Below the pieces are notes generated by a model. The model was not told the origin of the DNA. It saw only the letters and a program-made list of their open reading frames with translations, and did no database searches. The position numbers and the translations under genes are program-made. A stretch of DNA of 64,000 nt, taken from Mucidula mucida (lineage: Eukaryota; Basidiomycota; Agaricomycetes; Agaricales; Physalacriaceae). This document shows, in pieces, positions 12,101-22,615 of this stretch (positions within the stretch are counted from its first letter, which is position 1; every line of letters starts with the position of its first letter). The stretch is taken from positions 124,001 through 188,000 of the forward strand of contig JADNYV010000050.1 in the NCBI GenBank assembly GCA_015501055.1, read 5' to 3'.

Positions 12101-13636
12101 TTACATCCCGCCGTACGCGTCCTCGGGATCATACACCGTGTCTGGGCGCCTCGCACCAGCCGGGGTACGCGAGCAGCGTCATGAGGGAGCATCGGCGACG
12201 CGGGAATAGGAACCTCATGCGGCGCAGGAGCGTGGTGGGGAATAGCGGCCTCATGTTCGTGACGCTCCTCGGGCATAGCGACACCTGCAGCAGCGATAAT
12301 GGGGCGTGGGCGTGAGTGCTGTCACTACCGCTCATAGACGGCACACGGTGCACATCAGCGTACGGCTGCTGAGGCTGAGGCTGTTCGATCTGGGGAGCAT
12401 AAGACGCATGCTGGGTGGTGTACGACGTGTGCTGCGAATTGAACGGATCCTGAGCATGCTGAGGGACGGGCGGGAACTGCTGGTGATCATACTGCTGGGA
12501 ACCGTGGTCGGGGTGGTACATGCCGGACGCCGAGCTGGGCTGCCTGGTGAGGTAAGGATCCCCGTCAAATGGCGCAGCACGGATGTCCTGCTCAGAGTAC
12601 ACGTTGTGACCCATAACTTGGCCATGACCGAATGCAGGTTGGGGCGGCTGGGGCGCGTACCCGGCGAACTGCGGGTGGGCAAAAGACGCGGGGCTGTTGT
12701 TCATGTGTCGCTCAATCATAGTCGGAGGCCTCAAAGTAGTGCCATATCCGCTGCCGGGGCCATTGTTGCTGTACTGGCCGCCGCCGCCACCATGACCACC
12801 GTTGCTAAACGAAGAGCCATGGTTCATATACGCAGCTCCACCCATAGGCTGGTCCATTTCGTCGTCAAGGAGGACCGCAGAACGGCGGAACTGGGAGGCA
12901 CTGAAAGCCTCGTCTTCGTCCTTGCGTTTCTTGTAGCGGCGCTAAACGGAATATAAGAATTGAATACTATTGTATGCTCTACGAGACTTACCAAGGCCAT
13001 CATGACGAGAGCAGAAATAACGGCGAGAGCAACGATACATCCCAAAGCAATGCCGATGATGGTTCCGGTACCGACATCGCTGGAGTCCGTGTTGGTCGTG
13101 TCAGAGGCCACGGAGCCGCTAGCCGTCGAGGTACCAGACGTGAGGGTAGCGGTACGGGTGACATGAGTGGTCTTGCTTGTGGTCGGGGCCACAACGGTAG
13201 TGGCAGGTACAGCTACTGGAGTTGTTGAAGTCTGTAGCAGGATGAAACAAGACTGTGGCTGTAGTAAGACAAACGTACAGTGCGAACCGTGCTAATAGTC
13301 GAGCTCGTCGCGCTCTTCGATGTAACAATGGGAAACAACAAGGTAGCAGACGAACTCGTCGTGCTTGATGTCGTCGACGTAGAGCTCGTCGTCGGAGTGC
13401 TAGATGTAGACGTGGAGGTCGACGTTGGCGCGGATGAGGTCGCAGATGTGCTAGACGCTGTAGATGACTTGCATCAATACAATCCATCCATCAGGGGTCC
13501 GCCATCACTCACCCGACGTCTGAGATGAGCTCGTCTCCGTCGCAGTCGCCGTCGGGAAAAGGCCTCCACCTCCGCCACCCATTGCCTGGCGTTTAGCATG
13601 CACCTTGCGGCGCTCAAAGCGGTCGTACTGGGCCAT
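12101..13636 (-). CDS. Ser/Thr-rich single-pass membrane protein, paralogue A
   Basis: At least four exons encode a short N-terminus (MAQYDRFERRKVHAKRQAMG, then GGGGG), a mucin-like stretch almost entirely of S and T, and one transmembrane helix within IIGIALGCIVALAVISALV. A basic stop-transfer RRYKKRKDE follows, then FSASQFRRSAV and a long cytoplasmic tail rich in P, Q, H, Y and G. The tail should end EDAYGGM at the TAA 12101-12103, mirroring paralogue B. Two frame changes are needed near the end: a 45-bp GTAGTG...CAG intron near 12290 would fix the first. The second, near 12160, looks like a one-base insertion. No cleavable signal peptide is evident. The architecture recalls Wsc/Mid2-type wall sensors, but no sensor domain is recognised and the function is unknown. 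Confidence 0.7.
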
Positions 13637-14066
13637 GATTATATCGGATTATTTAATGGGTGATTTTTGAGGATAGGACGTGTGGGAATGAGCGTATATG
13701 GGAGAATGAATGTGGGTGCACGACGGTGCGGGTGGTATGTGGTCGTCGTTAAAGACAGCGCCGTTGACCGATGTCGGGGAAACGAAGAAAAGGGAAAAAG
13801 CCGCACGTCAGTCACACAGACCCTGGTCACGAGGGCTATTTTAGTCTATTTTCAAACGGCAAAAAGTTCACCTGTCCATCAACGCCACAGTTGCCGGCGT
13901 TGTCAAGGCGTAGTTGACATATAATAGCGCGATATATTCCGTTTGGCGGTCCAAGCAGCACCCTCCAGCCAGTACATATATGAGTTCACTTAGTGCCACA
14001 TCATACTCATGCTCATGCTCTTGGGTTGAGGAATTGATTGTCCCTTCATCACGTCCTTCCCTATCC

Positions 14067-14224
14067 TTGATGGGTCGTGATGGTCAGGCTCACACGCCGG
14101 GAAACATGAACGTTCAAAAGCCCTCCGGCTCAATATTCAAGGATATGCGCCACATCGTGTGCCATTCCCACTAAAGTCATTCCATCCAAGTAAGTACTGT
14201 CTAACAGAAGGCACATCTTCAATG
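14067..14224. repeat. Diverged direct repeat, first copy (second at about 14442-14568)
   Basis: The copies share, in order, GATGGTCAGG-TCACA, GCGCCACAT, CAAAGTCATTC or AAAGTCATTC, TGTCTAAC, AAGGCA and TCTTCAAT, with unequal spacing. The origin is unknown. It could be an old tandem duplication of a non-coding element. Confidence 0.55.
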
Positions 14225-14683
14225 ACCTGTCGAACATGGATTTGTTGTCAATGACATGCACAAAGATGTCCGCGGTGGCCAGTGCGAGATGCCAGTCACG
14301 CTCATTGACAACCCAAATCTGCAAGAACTCGGAGGGCAGATTTGGAGAAGAGATTTGATTGAAGTTATTTGATAGTGCCACACTACTATAGCCGTTGGTT
14401 GCTCAGTGCTCAACAACAAACATTGTTGGCACATTCATCAATCTTAGGATGAATCATGATGGTCAGGATCACATTGAGAAATCCGAATGTGCGCCACATT
14501 ACTTACCATCTGCATCAAAGTCATTCTGTCCCCATTTCTGTCTAACTACAAGGCATTTCTTCAATCAGGCCCCAGAATTGACATGAATTTCGTACAAATT
14601 TCGTATCATAGTTGACAGTGACATGCATCAGGATGACAGTGACCTTGAACCGGTTGATACGCATAGCTCTAAGTGTCATACGC

Positions 14684-14764
14684 ACGTCCGTAGCTCAGCT
14701 CGTAGAGCATCAAATCCAGAAATTATTCTAAATTTGAGGTGTCTGTTCAAGTCAGGCCGGATGT
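14684..14764 (+). repeat. tRNA-like element, best preserved copy
   Basis: Acceptor arm ACGTCCG pairs with CGGATGT (one G-T pair). TA is followed by a D arm GCTC-AGCTCGTAGA-GAGC, a five-pair TCAAA/TTTGA stem with a long intron-like loop, and a complete T arm GTCTG-TTCAAGT-CAGGC. Only U33 is not where a functional anticodon loop needs it. It could be a decayed tRNA gene or a SINE head. Confidence 0.5.
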
Positions 14765-15298
14765 AATTAGCTTTTTGCGACACTCTATTTTTTACATTAT
14801 CTCTACTCTACTCCAGAGTAGGGTGGCGCAGTTTCTGGGCCCTGGGGGTGTTACTAAGGTATTGAGCACGTTGAGTGGACACGTGATGTGGCGTCGCGCC
14901 ATGTCGCATTCAGCCCGTCTGGGTCCCGCCACCCATGTAAAATGAGCACGACACACTCAATCTAGAGTCCAGGTCAACGCGCCACATGTTGTATAGCACA
15001 TCCTGTCGACCTTCAGACCTGATCAACCACTTTTGGCTTGTAAATAACTTGTAATTTGCGCAGATGTAGTAGTACTCAACCTATACAATACTTGCAAGTG
15101 CCCGAACAAAGTACTAATGCAACACGTATCGATGAAAAAAACAACAACACCAGCCGCCCTAGAAACCGAGTAGCCGTAGGTATCGCGGACCGAAATAATA
15201 AGAAAAAGAATACACCCACTCCCACCAAGAATCAACACATATGTAAAAGAGATAGGAAGCGGGGCATAAATAGGTGTATGTAGGTAGGAAGAGTGTTC

Positions 15299-16702
15299 TT
15301 ATATGCCGCCATAAGCATCTTCTGAATCAGCAAGAGTGTTCGATGACTTAGTACGGGCATGGGCACCAGCGTATCCCGCATGTCCACCTGCGTCAGTATA
15401 ACCCGGATGCGCACCCGCGTAGCCCTGCGCCGTATCAGGCGAGTACGCATGGTAGCCCGAATAATCCTCGGCGTTATAGGCCATCTGCATCTGCGGCTCC
15501 GAGCTATACGCGCCATGGCTCTCATAGTTGCCGTGCCCATCGTCCGACATGACATTGGGTTGGTAGTTATTATCAGGCTGGCCAAATGTATACTGCGGAC
15601 GCTCTTGCAAAGGCTGGGCCTGATTACGCGGAGGAGGGCTCGTCGCGTAAGGGTGGTCGGAATACTGGTTCCTGAAATCCTGGGGATTTTGGGCCTGGGA
15701 TTGGTTATAATAAACAGCACCCTGTCCTGCGACGCCGGGGCCCGTCATGCTCGTCACAGACGGAGCGACAGTGTGGCCGCGCTCATACATCTGTGGAACG
15801 ATGGGCGACGCCGGGGAGTTGGATGCAAAGTGGTCATCGGGCATGATCATAGCAGAACGGCGGAACTGTGACGCGCTAAACTCGTCAGCACGTCTGCGGC
15901 GGCTGCGACGACGCTGTAAAGATGCTTAGATTGATTGACCCGACTGATGGATAGGAACTCACCATGAAGAAACAAATGATAAAGCCAAGGGCAGCAAGTG
16001 CGACGAGACCTCCGGCAATACCACCAACCACAGCACCAGTGTTGATAGCTCCAGATACGGTTGGAGTATTACTTGCCGAAACAGTAGAGCCTTCACCAAA
16101 AGAAGCGCTGGTACGGGTAACAGAGCGGAAGGAACTGGTCGCGCTAGCATCATCCGTGCTTACAATGAGCGATGTCTTGGCGAATCCCGCGACAGTTGTA
16201 GAGGAGCTTGTCTGGCGTCGACATTAGCACCTGACCATAATGAGTACTAATGCAGACGTACAGTCGATCTGGTGGTAGAGCGGGAAGAAGTAGAAATGAT
16301 AGATGAACTGGGACTAGAAGAAGAGACTATAGACGAAGATGGACTGGACGAGGAGGTCGACGTGGTGGTCGACGAGGCACGCTGGGTTGTACTTGGCGGG
16401 ACGGAAGTCGATGGCGCCTGCGACGAGGTGGGCGACAGAGTCGTCGTCGTTCGCTCAGTCACAGCCGTAGTCGACGGCGAGGCAGAGGATTGACTGGCTG
16501 GTTGTGACGATGCTAAAACGTATTAAGTAGCAGGTCTCAATTGGCCAAAAACCGACATACCAGCAGCAGTCGACGACTGCGGCGGCTCGGACGACGCCGA
16601 GGCAGTATCTCCACCGTCGTTCCCATTGTCATTTCCAAAGAGGCCTCCCAAGCCGCCCTGGCGCGCGCGGAGCAACTTGTGCTCAGATAAACGGTTAAGC
16701 AT
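15299..16702 (-). CDS. Ser/Thr-rich single-pass membrane protein, paralogue B
   Basis: The layout is the same as in the gene at 12101-13636. It has an N-terminus MLNRLSEHKLLRARQGGLGG, a mucin-like S/T tract, one transmembrane helix and an arginine block (SRRRR). The juxtamembrane motif EFSASQFRRSAM and a long Y/Q/G/H-rich tail ending SEDAYGGI at the stop 15299-15301 follow. Intron positions match paralogue A. Conservation is confined to the juxtamembrane FSASQFRRSA box and the last seven residues, while the linkers have diverged. This suggests that those two segments bind cytoplasmic partners (inference). The two genes are in tandem, 1.6 kb apart. No enzyme or receptor domain is recognised. 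Confidence 0.75.
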
Positions 16703-18652
16703 GGTGTTTTGCGGTAAAGAGAGGCCGTAAACAAAAGAATGTGGGATCCGAAAGGATGGACAGAGAGCAGGAGGGACGGAGGCGTCGTGCTGCCCAACGA
16801 GCTCAAGGGTGGCGGTAAGATGAAACTAGGTGACAAGGAATAACTTGGCCCGAAGCATCAGAATTCTGGTTACCAAGCGTGCCTCGGCACGTGAGGAACA
16901 CCGTTTTGGCGTACCTCGCCGTTTTTCTGGACATTATCGAGGACTTGTTGCTCATCAAGCTTGGCAATGAGGTCGTAGGCGAGCAGGAATGATTGGCGGT
17001 GCGTCGTTCATTGGAGCAAGCCACGACGCAATGCTGCGATCTCAGAGGTAATCGGATTTGCAAATGACTCATACCGGCATCCCCTTCGATAGGGGCCGCC
17101 GGCGCGCCTCGCCCTCAACGCGTCGAGGCGAATTCTGGGCTATGTGGCGTACAATAATGCCTTACGCTGGGAAAAGCAAGTCTCTAGACTGCTTACTCTA
17201 TCGTCAGAGCAGGAGGAGGAACGCCGCCAGATCGAGACTACCAGACTCAGGAGGCAGAAACGGGATACATTGAACGAAGCGTACCTTCAGTGGCGTAATG
17301 GCAGTCTCGGTTTACCGTCGTCTGAACCCGCCCCCCATCCTGTCAGCGCACTTCTGACACATGTGAACCTAACCTCTGGCGGCGGTACCTTCCATCAAGA
17401 TTGAGGATTCTCCTGAACGAAGCCCTTCCACACTGATGAGCTTGAAGCGTTTGCGCTCGGGGCTATGATACGCCTTGAGGGTACAGGACCGTGAGCGCGC
17501 GGTGTGCCACATACCGTCTGTATTGCTTATGCAGCTTCATGTCCAACTGCACAGTGCGCCACAAAATTGGTTTACGACGACCGTCTAGAGAGCTGCATAT
17601 TGAAGGTATGCATACCACGAGTGGTGGCCTGTTCCGACTGTGCTGACTATCTGTTAATTGAGGCTCGCCTACCATCCTAGCACCTTCGCAGATTGGTTTA
17701 CGACCAACATTCCGGGAGAACGACCTTACTGGGAATCCTTACCTTTCAATGAAAAGGCAATTCAAAAAACATCAGGACAGCGAATGGAGCTCGACTAGAC
17801 TCGCGGTTTGGCTGAACTAGCCACCGCGGATTTGACTGATAAGGTGAAAAATGTCTTTTGAACAAGGCGTTCCAAGTTTTTAGCACAGTGACGTTTCGCG
17901 TCTTGTACTGGGCGCCCACCAGTACTCGTCTTGGTGTTCTCAAACGTTGCTTGAGATCTCAATCTCAAAGCACTGTTCTCTTGCTGTGCCAATTCTGCTT
18001 CTTCGGGAATCTATTGCTTTGCGGGGTTGAATGGACATATTTCTTCCTTTTTTCCCTAGGTCCATTCGTCCCCTTATACTGATGTGCCAGATGATAGTAG
18101 CATTCCTCGGACGTTTGGATTAACTATCCTGCTCCTCATGATGGCCAATGCGTCGTCGGCAGAACGAAACGCACCCGGCTGCGCGGTTATTGCTCTTCTT
18201 TCGCGAAGGTCGCCATATCATCTATCGGTTTATCATTCAGGTGCTTTTGCCATTTGGGGACCCTTCGAGCCATGTAAATGAAACTGACCAGTTGTCGTCC
18301 TGTCGTAGTCATCAGGATAAACTCGTCTTTACACAGTTTCGACGCGCTGAGAGTGCTACAACTACTGTCTATTTGAACAAGGTGAGCGAAATTTTTATGA
18401 GGCATACCTGAACCTCAGGATGATTGATAGGGCTCTATCATAATCTTCTTCACTTCTGCAACGCTTTCACAGCTGCCTGAAAACAGCCCTTTGTCATCGT
18501 TGCATGCCATCAAAGCCATCCTTACGTGGCGTTTTAATCTGGATGCACTCAGAGGTCAGCGGCGGAGCAGTCCCGTCGGTACTACTGAGTGCCGGGATCA
18601 GACCAGCTTATTACTTGCATTACATTCTCTAGCTGTACATAAGATAATAATA
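16703..18652. other. No clear gene; possible exon fragments near 16900-17404
   Basis: Plus-strand pieces such as LAYLAVFLDIIEDLLLIKLG (about 16912-16971) and a coiled-coil-like stretch with QEEERRQIETTRLRRQK (about 17205-17260, ending at 17404) look protein-like. They cannot be joined into a supported model. Nothing is recognised from 17405 to 18652. Confidence 0.35.
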
Positions 18653-20330
18653 TTAGAAATAATCTAGACCCTCCACAGGCTTTCTCCGGTTCTCCCTTGC
18701 AGAAAGCTCTTCCTCTATAAGTAACGCCCGTAGACTCTTACTCCGCGCCCCGTCCTCATTCTCTCGAGAGGTATTGACGCTAACAGACGTGGAATCCACC
18801 CCGCTAGAGAAGCTCATGCTCACTTTCCGCGTTCGTACGGGCGGTCGCCTGGTCGGCGACGGAGCCTCAGCCCGTTGCTTCCCAGGCCTCTTCGTCGGAG
18901 TCGATGCCGGCGACGGCGAACCTCGCCCCGCCTTCAAGAGCGCAATAACACGAGTGTCCTGGTAAGCCAACTGCGCCTTCACCTCCTTATATATCACCTC
19001 ATCAATCCTCCCCATCTTGTACTTCATACGTCCCAGCGTGTTCATCGTTATCCCCTTCATCATCTCTCTCGATACAAACGACAGCCTCGACAACAAGCCT
19101 CGATGCGGCGGGGACAGCGGAATCTTAACCTCTTCAGCCCGAGCGTAAGCCGGAGATGATTCCGCGACTTCCCCAAGCACGTTCAAGGAAGAACACGTTT
19201 CCAAGGAAGCAACGTGTTTGTCCGAGAGCGTGACCGCGTTCAAGCACCCTAATGGGCCTACTTCGTCAATCTACAATAGCGGTCAGCAGACGAGCAACGC
19301 GCCAGAAGATTGCGCGAACCGTTCTCAAATTGGTCCCCATCAAGTAACACGAAATGTCATGAAGCTTAAAATAGACAGACGTGGCCTGGATAACCTCCAT
19401 CCCAGGATGTCGGCTCAGATTGACATAGGTCGTTTTGCGCTTCCGCTCGTACCAGTCCAAAATCTGATAGAACAGTTACAGGCAGACCAAAACAGAAAGG
19501 AGGGAAGACGAACAGGCCCAACTGATAGTGAGATGGCTTTCGCGCCAGCTTCCGCACACGCCGTAGCATGAGCGATCCCGCTAACATACACCACATTCGA
19601 TTGAATGCCATGCTCATAGTATAGTTCGTTAATCGCTCGTAGACCCGCTTCTGTCGCAGGAATCTACACAATGCTGATGAGCCAATAATGGAGTGATGTA
19701 CAACAAGGACCAACCGAAACGATGATCCTCTTTCTCTCGATCCCGTCTTCCTCAAACATATCAATCAGCCGTATAGCGCTGGCGCATATGGCTTCTCCAT
19801 CGTCATGCAGTCTCGTATCGATAAACGTAAAATGCGGGCCGGAGGATCTGTCTATCAACGCTTTCCCCAGTTCGACGACCTGCTGAACCGTGAGCGCAAT
19901 CTCTATTACCCCCGTCAAGACATGTTTACCAGTCGTTCAAGAACGCCACCGTAGATAGTAGGAGCCCGTAGTTTACTAGCCGACCTACGCTGAAATCAGA
20001 TTGCCTGCCGCATTGATAAACAACGAACACTCACAGATCCTCCAACACCATCTTCGTCGCCACCCAAAGGTGATAATAAACATGTTCGCTACCCAGCGCA
20101 TCCAGAAGCGTACCTGGGCTGAGCGCGGTCCCCTCCAAGTCGTGTACCGACACCCCAGCCAAATCCAGAGTATCATAAACGATAGCCGTCTCCGCTTCGT
20201 GAAGACGTTCTTTGAGCTTTGGTCCCGAGGATTTCCCGCATCCATGGACGTCCGGGATACGTACACGCGCAGCCGAAACCGGGGGCGCGCGGTTGGTATC
20301 AACCTGTTTCAGCGGCGTCGGTACAGGCAT
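18653..20330 (-). CDS. Transaldolase-like protein lacking the usual catalytic lysine
   Basis: Transaldolases move three-carbon units in the pentose phosphate pathway through a lysine Schiff base. Exons here align along the family. GIERKRIIVSIPATEAGLRA corresponds to the ILIKxASTWEGI strand, followed by ATACAEAGAKAISLSVGP, ILDWYERKRK, HPGMEVI, CYLMGTNLRT and GCLNAVTLSD. The residue at the Schiff-base lysine position is serine, encoded next to an intron, so classical transaldolase activity is unlikely. A C-terminal extension of about 90 residues is rich in S, P, T and R. The N-terminal model (about 19900-20330, opening MPVPTPLKQV) has one unresolved splice, and the TTNPS-type motif was not found. 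The gene is divergent to the F-box gene at 20924. Confidence 0.65.
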
Positions 20331-20923
20331 GAGTGGCGTTCGTTAAATGTGCGTGTCAAGTCGTGAATAGTAGTAGCGTTCGCGCTCACAGGCCCATGAT
20401 ATAAGAGGACCACGACGGCGCTGTGGACGTATGGTCAAAGCTCGGGTGTGGACATAATATCCACTTTTGAGAAGCCCATTGTTCGTTCTTTATGGAAATA
20501 TGAGGCAGGGGCGCGAGAAACTGATAGGAGTTATCTTGGGGAGAGTACGCTCTTTATGCAGGACAAAGTTGTGGTCACTTTGTAGTTCTTCGGTGACTGT
20601 GAACAGCGACGCGCATGCATGCATGATGGAGGTTCGAAAGAAAGGGCGGATCAAGCCGATGGTGCCGAGGTCGAATCAAACCTACAGTTACCTATAAAAG
20701 GCGTTCCTAATAATCCTACGTGATGCTATGTTGACGATACATAGTTTTTATAGCAGAGATGAACGATTGAATTCGTATCCCTATCAAGTGTACACTATAC
20801 GCTGAGCAACATTTTATGTGAGGACATTGCTATAGGCGACGTGAGTGGACTCTTTCTACAGTATATGCACTCTTGAGTCTTGAGGCTGATGTTTGAAACA
20901 GGCGTCAATTGTATCTGGCAAAC

Positions 20924-22527
20924 ATGGTTGACCTACAAAGTGTTAAAGACGGCAAGTCGTCCCTACACGATGAGCAGCGCCTCCTTGCAGACGTTCAAGC
21001 GCGTCTCGCTCTGTACAAGGAGCAACAAGCAGCGGCGTTGCTCTTGCCTCAGAAAATTCGTGACGCAGCAATCGAGGAGGAGTATCTCCTGCGCTGCATC
21101 CGCAACCGCGCCATTCTCCGCGGTCCCATGCGGACTATCCCTACCGAGATCCTCAGCGCGATATTCGTGTATCACGTCTCTGGCTGTATCCCCGAAGATG
21201 TCCGCGTGGACAGAGACGCCGATTTCCTCGCGGACTGCAGAGTCATCGAAAGAGCGCCCAAGATCTCCTTCTCGCTGTCTGCCGCCGATGGCATGCCACG
21301 GCGATTGCTGAGCCGCGACTTTGTTCCGCGGTACCTCCTGCACTTTGTCGTGCAAGCCTTGTGGTGAATGATGGAACTGTGAAGCATCGTTTGGCCTCGG
21401 ACGACGTACAAACACGAGCCTTTTACTGGCAGCATTTCCATAAGAGGATTGCGCGCTCCGGTGCACTGCCCATCGGCATGGTGTTATTCGAATATGACAG
21501 CGCCAATCACGTCTCTGACGCAGAGTCCTCTTCCCTATATGACGCGATGCTCAACCTGGTGCCTCGCGCGCGCAAAGTGCAGTTCTTTATCGAGTGCCAG
21601 CACAGTGACGACGCTGTTCAAATTCCGTCTTGGCTCGATGGCGACGACGCACGACTCGAGGGCATCGAGGTGGCGATTTTGTCGGTGCATGGATACGGGC
21701 AGAGCAGGACGCTCGCTATGGAATTAGGCGCACAGCTTCTTCGCCGCATCATTCACATCCGCCACCTCACGCTCTCCGACAGCACGAACACGCAATGTCT
21801 CTGGCACGGCGCCTTGACGAACCTCACGGACCTCACCCTGGGCGCTCTGAACGCCAGCCTATTCTTCGCTATCCTAGAACGCGCGTCCTCCCTGCGGAAT
21901 GTAAGAGTGCGGAAGATCGTACCGGACATTATTCCATCATCGTCTTCCCCCTTCACGCACAGGGAACTGCATCGACTGGACATCCAATGCTGTCCTTATC
22001 CGTACTACACACCAAACGAGACATGGGAGGTGCTGCGAGGACTGACGTTGCCCAATCTCCATATCCTGCACCTCGCGCCGCATATCGGGCACGCGTGGCC
22101 CTCACAGGAAGTCGTCGACTTTTTCGTGCGCTCGAAATGCCACCTGAGCGAATTGTGCATTAGAGACGTGCCAACGTCTCTCGTAGGCGAGAAGATATCC
22201 GAGATATCCGAGTCGCTTAAATCGCTCGTTCTCTTCAATAAGGCGGATATCAATGATATGGCGCTTGTTTCCCTCTCCAAGGTGGGGCTTCTCCGAAATT
22301 TGCAGCGCCTGACGATGGCGGTTCGCGGAGGACAGATAAAAGGCGGTAAAGGGTTGACTCTGTGGCGCGCATATGAGATGGAGTTTAATAGAGGGAATGG
22401 GCGTGTTGACTATGAGGTATATATTGATGCTGAGAAGGAGGGGGGTGTTGGTCGGTATGTGAAGGCGGTCGTGAGGCCTTTTGCGGATGATAGATATGCT
22501 ATAGATCTTGGAGTGACATATTACTAG
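20924..22527 (+). CDS. F-box/LRR-type protein (one frame change)
   Basis: F-box proteins recruit substrates to SCF ubiquitin ligases. The N-terminus has a coiled region DEQRLLADVQARLALYKEQQ and then the F-box start IPTEILSAIFVYHVSG. The F-box end VCRRWHATAIAEPRL lies in another frame about 21270-21310, which continues through VVNDGTVKHR into the long open frame to 22527. That part has irregular LRR-like segments such as IRHLTLSD, LTNLTDLTLGAL and LPNLHILHLAPHIG. Either a very short 41-bp GTCCGC...TGCAG intron at about 21199-21239 or a missing base near 21280 is needed to connect them. The family is greatly expanded in Agaricomycetes, and the substrate is unknown. Confidence 0.75.
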
Positions 22528-22615
22528 ACCTCATGTGTTGAATTCAAATGTACTGTTCCAACTCAATCCTACATATAACTTAGGTAGATAAATAGTAGTA
22601 CTCTAATGCCCTGCA

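Larger units (their letters stand above)
13637..15298. other. Intergenic with tRNA-like element and diverged repeats
   Basis: No coding gene was found between the two membrane-protein genes. The stretch holds a weak direct repeat (about 14067-14224 and 14442-14568) and a tRNA-like element at 14684. Confidence 0.5.

Noticed and set aside
12306..12956. 216-codon plus-strand frame rich in R and V
   Set aside because: It is the antisense shadow of the tail exon of membrane-protein paralogue A.
15359..15871. 170-codon plus-strand frame rich in R, I and V
   Set aside because: It is the antisense shadow of the tail exon of membrane-protein paralogue B.
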